From assembly GCA_019828595.1 (NCBI GenBank), contig JAHQRK010000005.1, forward strand, positions 2,480,001 to 2,544,000: a stretch of 64,000 bases of DNA, in the 5' to 3' direction. The notes beneath the pieces are model-generated. The model worked only from the letters and a program-made list of their open reading frames with translations, did not search any database and had not been told where the DNA came from. This document shows positions 1 to 9,050 of the stretch, piece after piece. The position numbers and the translations under genes were made by a program. The stretch's first letter is position 1. Every line of letters starts with the position of its first letter. The DNA comes from Aphanomyces cochlioides. Its lineage: Eukaryota; Oomycota; Saprolegniomycetes; Saprolegniales; Verrucalvaceae.

Positions 1-892
1 CATTCGGCTGATTGGCCAATATTATAAAGCTAGAAGTACTGAGCAGTATCAAGCAAAGTTGAAAAACTTTTAGATGCAATCGCTCTTAACTCCAATACTT
101 TGCATTGCTCGAGCAATCAAAATTTCATAAGGCATTCTATGTATTTGAGGATTATTCTAACGAAATTTATTTAATTGCCAGTGGCTTGCTGCGATTTTTC
201 TGAATTGTTTGCCTCTGCTGTTCCTCATTGCTGAACTAGATGAATTTGGTCGAATTCACCAGCACGGCATATTTTAAACTAATGAACATAACTGTGTTGT
301 GAGTAATAATAAAGTTCAGGTGCCCAAATGAATGGCACAAAGCTTCTCGTAGTTCTGTGATTTGTTTAAGCATCGGTATCGGTGGTAATAGTCATAGTAG
401 ATCGCACGATCAATTTGAGAAACACTTCAGCAGAAGTGTTGAGAATTGCAAAGCTTTGTTGAAGGGAAAATTTACGAAAATGCAGTTTGATGTCATTGTT
501 TATTCAGACTTGTGAAAGAGATATCTTCATCAGAGATCTTAAGGGAGGGCGACAAAGGAAGATATACGACTATATTCATTATTGTGGGCGATAAACAGAG
601 AGAAAGCATTCACCCTCTTGTGTTTCAAAGAATGGAATTAAATCTTTGCAAGAAGCTGCTGTGTTCTCTGAACATTTCATGTCTGTCAAAATAGATTTAT
701 GACCAATCATATTGAGTATTTTGGTGTGATGAAACTCCTAACACAGATGCCGTCATTATATACTTTTAGAGTACAATTATTTATGAACGTCATCAAACAA
801 GTCATTTACGTCATTGACTTCACGATTGGCTGGCTCCATCCGTGTTGACACATCCACAATCTATCGACGACCACTCCAACTTTATTGGCGAC
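1..892. other. No gene recognised at left edge
   Basis: I see no convincing gene here. The few open frames are short and lack recognisable motifs or splice continuity. The last hundred bases should hold the promoter and 5' UTR of the dehydratase gene that follows; its first exon is open a further 17 codons upstream but with no ATG. Confidence 0.5.
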
Positions 893-1618
893 ATGATCAA
901 GAACCTCTACTTGACGCTGTACAACCTCGCATGCTGTGCCGGATGGGCGTATGTCCTCGGCTTGACGTTCCAGACTGTGAACCAAGACCGCAACATTGAT
1001 GTTTCCACTGCGAAGCTCTGGGACATCGTTGAGATCCCTCTCAAAATTGTTCAAACAGCGGCCTTCATGGAAATCCTCCACGCCATGTTTGGCATCGTCC
1101 GATCGCCCGTCTTTTCGACTGTCTTGCAAGGTAAATAGTGCTTCACACATGGATGTGTCCTTATTCATTGCCATGGAATAGTGAGCTCGCGTCTTGCTCT
1201 CTTGTGGATGATCAATGACTTGGTGCCTGAAACGCGCACGCATTGGGGATTTGTCATGATGGTCACCTCGTGGTCGCTCGTTGAAGTCCCTCGCTATGCC
1301 TTCTATGCTTTGAACTTGTGGAATGCCGTCCCAGACTGGTTGTTCTTCTTGCGCTACCACTTATTCATGGTGCTCTACCCAACTGGTATTTCGGGCGAAG
1401 TGTCGTGCATGTTGTCTGCTCTTCCCTACGTCACTAACGGCGCCTACGCGATTCAAATGCCCAACGACCACAATGTTGCCATCTCGCTCCAGTTTATGAT
1501 TTACCTCACGTTGGTTGTTTACGTGCCAGGCTCACCTTTCATGTACCAAAACATGAACAACATGCGCAAGAAGGCATATGCCAAGAAGAATGAGGCCAAG
1601 ACTCTCAAAAAGGACTAA
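893..1618 (+). CDS. Very-long-chain (3R)-3-hydroxyacyl-CoA dehydratase (HACD/PHS1 family)
   Basis: Two exons, 893-1130 and 1182-1618, joined across a 51-nt GT-AG intron, give about 224 residues, normal for the PTPLA/HACD/PHS1 family. These ER multi-pass enzymes dehydrate 3-hydroxyacyl-CoA in the third step of very-long-chain fatty-acid elongation. Visible family marks are the N-terminal LYNLACCAGW, the ILHAMFGIV stretch before the intron, EVPRYAFY, and the catalytic segment RYHLFMVLYPTGISGE, which carries the Tyr and Glu of the active site. The C-terminus is lysine-rich (KKAYAKKNEAK then KKD), in keeping with ER retention. The first ATG of the exon is at 893; an upstream exon cannot be excluded. 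It converges with the membrane-protein gene ending at 1700, with only 81 bp between. Confidence 0.9.
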
Positions 1619-1699
1619 GTGCCTCAAAGAGCTACCTTTTTGATCTTCTGCTCTGTCTCACTCTTGAAGATAAACACCAAATATCGTGTTGCATCCATC

Positions 1700-2629
1700 T
1701 TATAGATATTCTTCCCTGTGGCTCTTACTCTTACGACCAGTCGCCACCTTGTTGTCATCATCCGAATCATGAATTTCAGCGAATTCAAACTCCGCCGCCG
1801 AGGTTCTTGGTTGCTTTGGGGCCGCGAGACCACGAGGTGGTGGCGAATCGACATCGTCGTCATCTGAATCCGAATCGGACGACACATCCGACTCCATGTC
1901 GACCAAACTCGACAACACATTCTTGTCAGCTGCACCGCGAAGCAAAATCGTATCGTTCACACTCACGACCGATTTGGACAAAGAATTTCGCCTCACGCTT
2001 TGTAACTCTTCAGCAACCAATTCGGATGCCCAGCGACCTTCAGCAGCTTCCAAGTCGTGGGGACCGCCCATGCCTGAGTTGTATGGGGCTCTGTGGGTAG
2101 CAGCGTTTTCAAATTCTTCAAAATCTTGTTCGAGCACAGACTTAATACGTCGTTGCTTCTCCTTGCGCGACCTGCGAAGAACGAACATGGCGATGATCGC
2201 GACCATGGCAGCAGCACCGACGCAAGCACCAATAATACCAACCAAGGATCCAGTGGACATCTTTGAATTGCCGCCATCCAATGCAGTAGGTCCACCGAGG
2301 CTTGGAGCGGCCTTTGCATTAGCAACAGGTGGCGCGACGACGGCCTTGACTTCATCTTGTTGGCTGATTTCTTTAGGATTGCTCAAGGCTGCAGGACCTG
2401 TAGAATCTGTAGACGCAGCGGCTGGAGTTTCAGGAGGCGATTCCTTCTTGGCGGGTTTCTTCTTTGGTTTCTTGACTTTCTTTCGCTTTTTGGGTTTCTT
2501 TCCTTTCTTGGCTGGTTTCTTTTTCTCTTTCAGGGCACGTTCAATCCTGCCGTACGTTGCTGCCGACGCTGCGTCCGTGCTGAGGCAGAACCAAGACGAA
2601 GCCAAGGCAATCGCATATACCGGATTCAT
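1700..2629 (-). CDS. Type I membrane protein with lysine-rich ectodomain, unknown function
   Basis: A 309-residue protein read from the ATG at 2629; the frame is open further upstream, but this Met begins a good signal peptide ending near DAASA. The mature N-terminus is an extraordinary run of Lys with Pro and Gly spacers (about residues 30-65), then an Ala/Pro/Ser-rich linker, one transmembrane segment (SLVGIIGACVGAAAMVAII) followed by a basic RRSRKEKQRR stop-transfer, and an acidic cytosolic tail with a Ser/Asp run (SSDSDSDDDDVDS). I recognise no enzymatic domain. The layout suggests a surface protein whose cationic ectodomain could bind anionic wall or host polymers; that is inference. Confidence 0.7.
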   Translation of the reverse strand: MNPVYAIALASSWFCLSTDAASAATYGRIERALKEKKKPAKKGKKPKKRKKVKKPKKKPAKKESPPETPAAASTDSTGPAALSNPKEISQQDEVKAVVAPPVANAKAAPSLGGPTALDGGNSKMSTGSLVGIIGACVGAAAMVAIIAMFVLRRSRKEKQRRIKSVLEQDFEEFENAATHRAPYNSGMGGPHDLEAAEGRWASELVAEELQSVRRNSLSKSVVSVNDTILLRGAADKNVLSSLVDMESDVSSDSDSDDDDVDSPPPRGLAAPKQPRTSAAEFEFAEIHDSDDDNKVATGRKSKSHREEYL

Positions 2630-3753
2630 CCTGCTCAAACACAGAATGCAAACGACCCCGGTCGCCGATTGATGCTCACACCAAGTACAATTGACGACAG
2701 GGAAATGTTTTCTCGACACGTGATTGGTCCATACCAGACTGGGCAATTTCTATGGGCCGAAATCTCTTGAGATTTGTATACAATTTGCAATCGTAGCCCA
2801 GTTGCAATTGGATGAAACTTGCCAATTGCAAGAGTTTCGCTTTTGACGCACCAGAGCATGTCACACTGGCCTTTGATGCTCAACAACATGGCAGTCTTGG
2901 TGCGCCCAGAGGAACTAGGGAAAGAAGTTTTCACCATGTCCTCCCCAACGGAGGCTAAATACTCCGAAAGCCGCGATTTCTATCCAAGAATTATTTATTA
3001 AATGTTGGCTGTCAAGGCTGGCTTGACCAGCTTGAAATCTCGACTCTATTCGAGGCTGTGAATTGGTCATAGCTCCTGATAGACTTTTTACTCAGGAATG
3101 AGGAACTGGTCTTAAACTATGGACATGGGACTGGCGTGCTTTGATTCCGTGCGTACCACATCGTGATGAATGAGCGTACGAGCAATTCGACTAGCGAAGT
3201 TGCTTTTTCTTTGATATATCAATGACGAGCTTTATCGCTCTCTCTCATTGAAGATTGAGAGCTTGGACCAGGTTTAAATTGCTGACACTGCGGAGGGTGG
3301 TCTATTGGTGACAATCAACCACCACAACGAGTAGGAGCATGAATTTGTCGTCCGGAAAAAAAACGGATAACGTTCCAACTTAATTTTTCCGACATCACGC
3401 GATGTGGTGAACAACAATCGGGGATCGTTCACAAGACAATTGACGGCAAATAGAAAATTGTTGGCTTTACCAACGTGTCGTCTGTCGCTTCGGATGCAGT
3501 TTGTCGAGATTACTCCTGCACAGACTTGAGCAAACCCACTTTCTTGCAAACAGGCTGCTTGCTTGTTGTAATGATACTGTATAACTTTATACATTTGAGT
3601 CTACTGTTAAAAATGATATGTTTGATAGTAGTTTGATATAAGAACATGTTCTTCTAACGAATTTCGATATCGTTGGTGTTTCGATCCCCGCCACAGGCTT
3701 TCAACGTTGCGAGGCCATCGAATCCTTCCGCGGACCTTACACATACAAATATC
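2630..3753. other. Intergenic region, no gene supported
   Basis: About 1.1 kb between the start of the minus-strand membrane protein and SmF, so it should hold two divergent promoters. Minus-strand frames near 3274-3594 and 2635-2937 are open but have no domain, signal or splice support, and I treat them as chance. Confidence 0.5.
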
Positions 3754-4063
3754 ATGGTACGAATGACCTGGAAATGCTTCTCGATTGACTCACGCTTTCT
3801 TCTAGTCTGGATTGATCTTAAATCCCAAGCCGTTCCTTGCAGGATTGACTGGTAAGGCCGTCGTTGTCAAGCTCAAGTGGGGCATGGAGTACGAAGGATT
3901 CCTTGTATCGGTGGACTCGTACATGAACTTGCAATTGGCCAACACAGACGAATACGTGAATGGAAACAAGACTGGGCATCTTGGTGAAGTCCTGATCCGA
4001 TGCAACAACGTATTGTACGTCCGTGGTGCACCTGAAGCCAAGAAAGAAAGCACGTCGCCATAG
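3754..4063 (+). CDS. SNRPF: Small nuclear ribonucleoprotein Sm F (spliceosome core)
   Basis: SmF is one of seven Sm proteins forming the ring on U1, U2, U4 and U5 snRNA. Exon 1 is only the ATG (3754-3756); a 49-nt intron with GTACGAATG donor and TTCTTCTAG acceptor follows, and exon 2 (3806-4063) begins [11 protein letters not shown]. The product is 86 residues, the same length as animal SmF. Sm1 shows [20 protein letters not shown], and Sm2 shows [17 protein letters not shown], with the RNA-contacting RCNN. Without the one-codon exon the protein would have no ATG start, which is why I choose it. It converges with the Myb-like factor ending at 4171. Confidence 0.95.
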
Positions 4064-4170
4064 CCAATCTTTATTATCCCCACGTAATCATCAGGCGTGG
4101 CTGCTAGCTTGCCGATAGTACATCTACACTACTCATTCGCACAAACATCAAGCTGGCACGACTACTTCTA

Positions 4171-5738
4171 TTATTTCAAAAAGCCAAATAAATCATCGTT
4201 CATGTCGACGTCGATCGAGTCCCATGCGAATTCTTGCATGGACGCGTCCGCTGCTGATGGGGCCATGGCTGCTGTCGCCTGGTCATCGTCTTTGTGTTCC
4301 GGCCAATCTGCTTCAAGTTGATGCCTGAAACTTTGCTGCCTTGTGGATCCGTTGGTTGCTGCTGGTGGACTGATACTTGCAGGTGTGGTAGCAGAGGGTG
4401 CCCCTGACGCACTGGTGGTTGTGGTGGACGCACCAGCACTGGTACTGCTCTGTGAAACTTCAACCTTTCGCTGGAGCATTTGCTGATGGAGTCGCATCTG
4501 CTGTTGCATGCCAAGTGCAAGTTGCATCTGAATGCGGGATGCATTTTGCTGGTCCAATGAGAACCCTGACGTTCCATGAGGGGGTGGGGCTTGTTGAGTT
4601 GGATCCAAGCCGGGAGCAAGTGCTGGGGAGATGAATCCACCGGTTGAAAGCATTGGAAACTGTGCCAACTGAGTCAGTTGATCCTGGAGCGATGTTGTGC
4701 TGGGTCTTGACGACACTTGAGGTGCAGGGGCGCCAGTAGAACTGTTGAAAGATGTAGCACGGGAGAGAGAGGTGGGGGCCAAGGTAGCAATGGGATGTTG
4801 TAAATGGTTGTCGAGAGGACTGTCTCCTTGACGCACTGTGACTTCAGCAAGCTTTTCCTACGATAAGATCATTATTATCTACACAGATCTGGAGGGATCA
4901 GTACCTGCAGCTTGCGTTGTAGGACCGCTTGTTCAAAGAGCTGCTGCTGGATTTCCTCTTGAAATTGCGCTTGCATTTGAAGTGTCTTGGATTGCACGTC
5001 GAGTTGTCGCGTTATGTTGGTCGTAGCGGCAACCACCTTGGACACTTTGTCGTCTGGGCCATCGTCTTCGTCCGACGATGCCTCATCTAAATCTTCTGAC
5101 GATCGTTTTCGTTTGGGAATAATAGGAAAGAGTGACGTCACTGCACCTTGTGGCTAGAAACAAGTATAAGATGCCACAGGAGATGGGTGTATGGTTACCA
5201 TGACTTTGCCCTTGCGCTTCTGTTGTTTGTTGGACTCGTTGACGCTTTCGTCGAAAAACTTAAGGAATTCCACTCGTGATCGGTCATAGTTGAGTCGGTA
5301 TTTCTGTAGATGGGACTTGAGATGTTCGGTTGTGAGGCCCGACATGCAGGCTGGTGTGCCCATGAGAGTGAGTAGAGCTTTCGGCGACGCGTTCTTGAGA
5401 CCCACGTCAAAGACAGCAGCGACAAATAGTCGATGTAGCTCATCCGGCCAGATAAATCGCTTTGTTCTGCGCTCGTATTTGCGACCTGTTCCATTGTTTG
5501 TGCCGCTTCCTGTTCCTCCACCGGCCTGTGATGCGTCCGACACACCCGAGTCGGCACTGGTAGCTTCGTTTGGCGGATGAATATGGCCCAGCGCGTTCGA
5601 CGCGTGGTTTAGGTGGTGGTGGTCGGCTTGATTCGACTTGAGCGACCGATCTACTTTGTTGTTGGCTCTCAGGGTCGTCATGTCGAGCATCTTTGAGTTT
5701 GCTGATGCGTTCGGAACCGTCGATTTGTTGTTGGACAT
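4171..5738 (-). CDS. SHLQKY-class Myb-like (GARP-type) transcription factor
   Basis: Three exons on the minus strand: 5738-5199, 5153-4915 and 4857-4171, with introns of 45 and 47 nt, all phase 0, giving about 491 residues. The first ATG in frame is at 5738. Residues roughly 88-150 form a single Myb-like domain of the SHAQKYF/GARP kind: KRFIWPDELHRLFVAAVF, GLKNASPKALLTLM, then LTTEHLKSHLQKYR. Upstream lies a His/Ser/Gly-rich low-complexity stretch. Exon 2 encodes an acidic serine patch (SSEDLDEASSDEDD) next to KRKR, a likely nuclear signal, then a Gln-rich coiled coil; exon 3 is rich in Gln, Ser, Thr and Pro and ends in acidic and aromatic residues (DLFGFLK), as activation regions often do. 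It is a probable nuclear DNA-binding regulator; targets unknown. Confidence 0.85.
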
Positions 5739-6764
5739 CTCGTTGGGAGAGAAAGCGATGACACAGCGGCGTAGCAAGATCTAGGTTCTCGGCTCGCCTT
5801 TGAATCTATTCATCTGAAGTGAGCAATGGCAATCCATCTGCCCATGAACGTACCGATGGTCAATGGCGAGATTCCTCCAAGATTCACGCAAGCTCTTCGC
5901 TTCGACCGGTTGAGTCAGTGGATGATACTACCTCGGGCAGAAGGGCAATAAGAACTTCGAAGTAAGCTACAAAATTCGAGATTCGATCCACAACTCCAAT
6001 TCTATTTTTATTCATTATATTCCAACTTGCATACAAATATCAAATGATTTAATCATCTTGGGCATGATGTTGTATCGCTGAATCTTTGTGTCGAAGTGGG
6101 ATATATTTATTCTCAAAGGTTTATCCCATGACGAGCCTCTCGAACGTTCTGAAGAATGCCACACGATTCGCCAGCTCTCCACGCTTTCTTGCAAAAATTT
6201 GATCGATGCTGTCAATATCAATAGGGAAAAAGGATATGGAGACTGACTGAGTCAATCAACTTGCATAAAAGCACAGGTGGAATGCCTTTCATGAATCCAC
6301 CGAATCTTGGGACATACCAAGATTCAAAGTGGTACTTTACATTTCAGGTGTCCATTAAGCCGAGGTGGAGTGATGGTATTCTGATTGCAAAAAGTTCATA
6401 ACTTTGTCAAAATTTGTAATTGAATTTTCGTAAAATTTTGATCCTTTTTATGAAATTGGCGAATTTCATCAAATTACCACATTGTGTGGCAGGTTGAATG
6501 CGGACATCCAGCCGCCTTGGAGACTCTTCCTTTTCGCCTCTTCATGGATGACAGTAATGATGTTGAGCGTCTTGCACTCTTTCACTGAAATGACGAATGA
6601 CGCAGAGACTGTCGTCCAGCCAAACTCATGTGCATCCACAATGCGATGTGAGACAAACCAACCAATCAATTGAAACATGGACAAAAGCAGCCATTGCAAA
6701 CGTGGCGCGAGCACCGACAACGATGTCATTGTGCCAGCCATTCATAACGATTGACGCTTTTATC
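5739..6764. other. Intergenic region with one doubtful minus-strand ORF
   Basis: About 1 kb without a confirmed gene. A 90-codon minus-strand frame at 6469-6741 starts with a hydrophobic, signal-like segment and could be a small secreted protein, but no family is recognisable and it lies directly downstream of another minus-strand gene, so it may be 3' UTR. The rest shows AT-rich tracts only. Confidence 0.35.
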
Positions 6765-7541
6765 TCAGGAATAAGCCGTGGCAGAGTCAGGATTACTCAA
6801 AGATTTGGTCGTGTCGGCTGTCTTCACAGCTTGTTGCTTTCGCCAGCATTTGACGGCAGCAGACAGGATAGCGATCAAGCCAGCAAGAGCACTGATGACA
6901 ATCGCAAGAATCTTGTAGATGGATGGGTCAGTGCATCCAGGTGGACCTGAATATTCAAACCAACTGCAGACGCATTCGCCATTGCTGTGCAAAGCTGCGC
7001 GTTGCAAGTTGCATGTAGTCTGGTTTTTACTTGGCGGTACGTCGGCAGCGCATGTGTTGTTTGAGGTGCCTGGAACAACTTGTATCGCCAATTCGGAAGA
7101 CGCCGAGTTGCAAGGATCGGAACTCCATCCTCGATAGAAGATGGTTCCAACCGAGTCAAAACAAGCAACAAAGGCATCACCATCGCGTTTCATGGTGGCA
7201 TCTCTGAGCTTCGGGAGGGCTTTTTTCTCTCCTTGCACGATCACGTAGGTGACGTTGACCACACCAGGCCAAACGAATCGAATCGTTTCGCCAGTCTCAA
7301 TTTGAGGAATATCGCGCACAAAGATTGGCAATGGATCAAATGTCGGTGTGCCGGGGTCCGGCTTGTTGCAAAAACAGCAAGCACGGCCGACACACTCGTT
7401 CCATTTCGTTGGGTCAAAGTTGAATGATGCGATCGAATCGAGGCACGTCGCACAGCAATTCGACGCAGGTGCGTCTCCTTTCACGCTGAGCCAAAGCAAA
7501 GCCAGGGTCATGCCACGAGTAAGCACTAGAACGCGCTGCAT
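6765..7541 (-). CDS. Cys-rich type I membrane protein, unknown function
   Basis: A 258-residue single-exon product. Residues 1-26 form a signal peptide. The ectodomain begins with a Cys-dense segment (NCCATCLDS, then CVGRACCFC), continues with a beta-rich segment (ETIRFVWPGVVNVTYVIVQG) and a FYRGWSSDPCN motif that recall secreted blue-copper-like or YVTN-like beta folds, and has several N-glycosylation sequons. A transmembrane helix (YKILAIVISALAGLIAILSAAV) near residue 220 is followed by a short Thr/Ser-rich cytosolic tail. I cannot name a family; surface adhesin or sensor is inference. It is divergently arranged with SAP18 across about 230 AT-rich bases. Confidence 0.7.
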   Translation of the reverse strand: MQRVLVLTRGMTLALLWLSVKGDAPASNCCATCLDSIASFNFDPTKWNECVGRACCFCNKPDPGTPTFDPLPIFVRDIPQIETGETIRFVWPGVVNVTYVIVQGEKKALPKLRDATMKRDGDAFVACFDSVGTIFYRGWSSDPCNSASSELAIQVVPGTSNNTCAADVPPSKNQTTCNLQRAALHSNGECVCSWFEYSGPPGCTDPSIYKILAIVISALAGLIAILSAAVKCWRKQQAVKTADTTKSLSNPDSATAYS

Positions 7542-7775
7542 TGTCTTGACAAGTGTTGCTTTCTTCTACATGTTGCTCCCGTCATGCTTTCTTCATGGTT
7601 GAAGAAGTCTCGTTTGTCTTTTATAGTGTTTTCTATATGAAATACCTTAATATAAAATAAATAATTAAAATTGAATTTTTAAAATACTAATTGAAATTCT
7701 TTTTGTTTTTTATTTTCGATGTTTGCTGGGTTTTTTTCGTTTGGAACAATTTTCTTATTGCACAGAAGAGCGAAG
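7542..7775. promoter_or_regulatory. AT-rich divergent promoter region
   Basis: The 234-bp gap between two head-to-head genes (minus-strand membrane protein and plus-strand SAP18) holds a strongly AT-rich stretch at about 7620-7720. It must contain both start sites; no motif stands out beyond AT richness. Confidence 0.4.
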
Positions 7776-8264
7776 ATGCGTGTGGTTGAACGAGTTGGAG
7801 ACGACCGCCCGACTTCAGGAGCCCAAAATCGTGATGCTGCGAGACCTCCTCAAGAAGTTGACCGTGATGTGACCTGCCCTACATTGGTTCGCGTCTTTTG
7901 CAACAGCTCGCACTATCGGTACGTTGAAACCCACCACGACCTGTTGGATGATGTCTGGATTTCGAGTAGACCTGAAGATTTTAACAACATGCTGACCAAG
8001 CCATTGGCAAATGAATATCACGTGTACACATGGCTCGATGCGACTTTACGCGAGATTGCAGAACTAGTCCAGGATGCCAACGAAGAAGCAAGAAAACGCA
8101 ACCGACTTGCGATCTCGCTTGTTTATCCCGACCGTCGTGGAAAGTTTATTGTCAAGAAATCAGGCCTCGTCAACACAAACCGTAAGGGTCCAGATGACGA
8201 CAAGACTCTTGCGTCATTGGGCTTTCAGAATGGCGACTTCTTGGACGTCGCGATTTTATCCTAA
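7776..8264 (+). CDS. SAP18: Histone deacetylase complex subunit SAP18
   Basis: The 162-residue product matches the SAP18 ubiquitin-like fold: the entry segment DRDVTCPTLVRVFC, then EYHVYTWLDATLREIAELV, the strand LAISLVYPD, and the end DKTLASLGFQNGDFLDVAIL. SAP18 is part of the Sin3-HDAC corepressor and of the ASAP complex on the exon-junction complex, so it works in the nucleus in repression and splicing. The chosen ATG at 7776 precedes a short basic N-terminus; the frame is open upstream but that extension is Phe-rich and lacks an ATG. It converges with POP5, with 69 bp between stop codons. Confidence 0.93.
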   Translation: MRVVERVGDDRPTSGAQNRDAARPPQEVDRDVTCPTLVRVFCNSSHYRYVETHHDLLDDVWISSRPEDFNNMLTKPLANEYHVYTWLDATLREIAELVQDANEEARKRNRLAISLVYPDRRGKFIVKKSGLVNTNRKGPDDDKTLASLGFQNGDFLDVAILS

Positions 8265-8333
8265 TAGACGAGCTCTATTTTGACTGTCTGCCTGGTGACG
8301 CTTGCTAGGTGACTTCGCATTATGTTGATGTTG

Positions 8334-8866
8334 TTAGTAGTCTTTCTGCTCCAGCATTTCAATGTCACGGGAAATATCTTCACGAAGTGAAGGCTGTGTT
8401 TGATCAAGCTTTGCCTTTTCAATTCGATGCATCGAGATTGTCCGCAGAGCATCTTTACACGTCCGATTCGAGCCTGCAATCCAACCTTAGTGACAAGTGT
8501 AGCGTGAATCAACAGTACCGCAGATCCTGATCGTCTGATATTTGATGTCTTGGTGCTGAAATTCGCCGACAAAAGTCAAGCAGGCCTGGACTTGCGTGGC
8601 ATAATCTCGATCACATCGTACAACTGCAAGCTGAGTTGTTGCGTTGTAGTAAATAACTGCGACGCTGCCATCAAGTCATTTCAAAGAGTGTGCCTTTGTG
8701 TACCTTGAGTTGCATGCATCATCAACCCGACGCCGATATCGCCAAAGTTATTACCCATGGATGCAATAACCATAGAGTAGATGTCTCTTGGGTGAATCGT
8801 GGACTTCTTCTTCCCTCGTGAAGTTGTTATGTCGACGATAACGTAGCGATTCTTGAAGCGGACCAT
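8334..8866 (-). CDS. POP5: Ribonuclease P/MRP protein subunit POP5
   Basis: Three exons on the minus strand: 8866-8704, 8656-8519 and 8473-8334, with 47-nt and 45-nt introns, give 146 residues. The start MVRFKNRYVIVDI is the family signature; GDIGVGLMMHATQ joins VIYYNATTQLAVVRCDRDY across intron 1, and IRICGSNRTCKDAL crosses intron 2, matching the RNA-contacting core of POP5. The second intron ends TTGCAG and has a CACTAAG branch-like site. POP5 helps bind and position RNA in RNase P (tRNA 5' processing) and RNase MRP (rRNA processing). Read without splicing, the frame would stop after exon 2, so the splice model matters. An acidic C-terminal tail follows, shorter than in animals. Confidence 0.88.
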
Positions 8867-9050
8867 GCTTTGGTGTCTTGTGGATTGTTGGCGGTGAAAA
8901 TAAACAATGGCATATCCGTATAACATGCAATTTATCCGGACGAACACAGTGAATTAATTTCACATTGTTGAAATGTCCTTTTGAACTTAATCTACGTAAC
9001 ACAGTCCAAATGGTCTGTGCGTATCATTCACCACCAGCAACGCGTCGACA

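Noticed and set aside
806..1360. 184-codon minus-strand frame
   Set aside because: It lies opposite the dehydratase exons, which have clear family motifs; a shadow frame.
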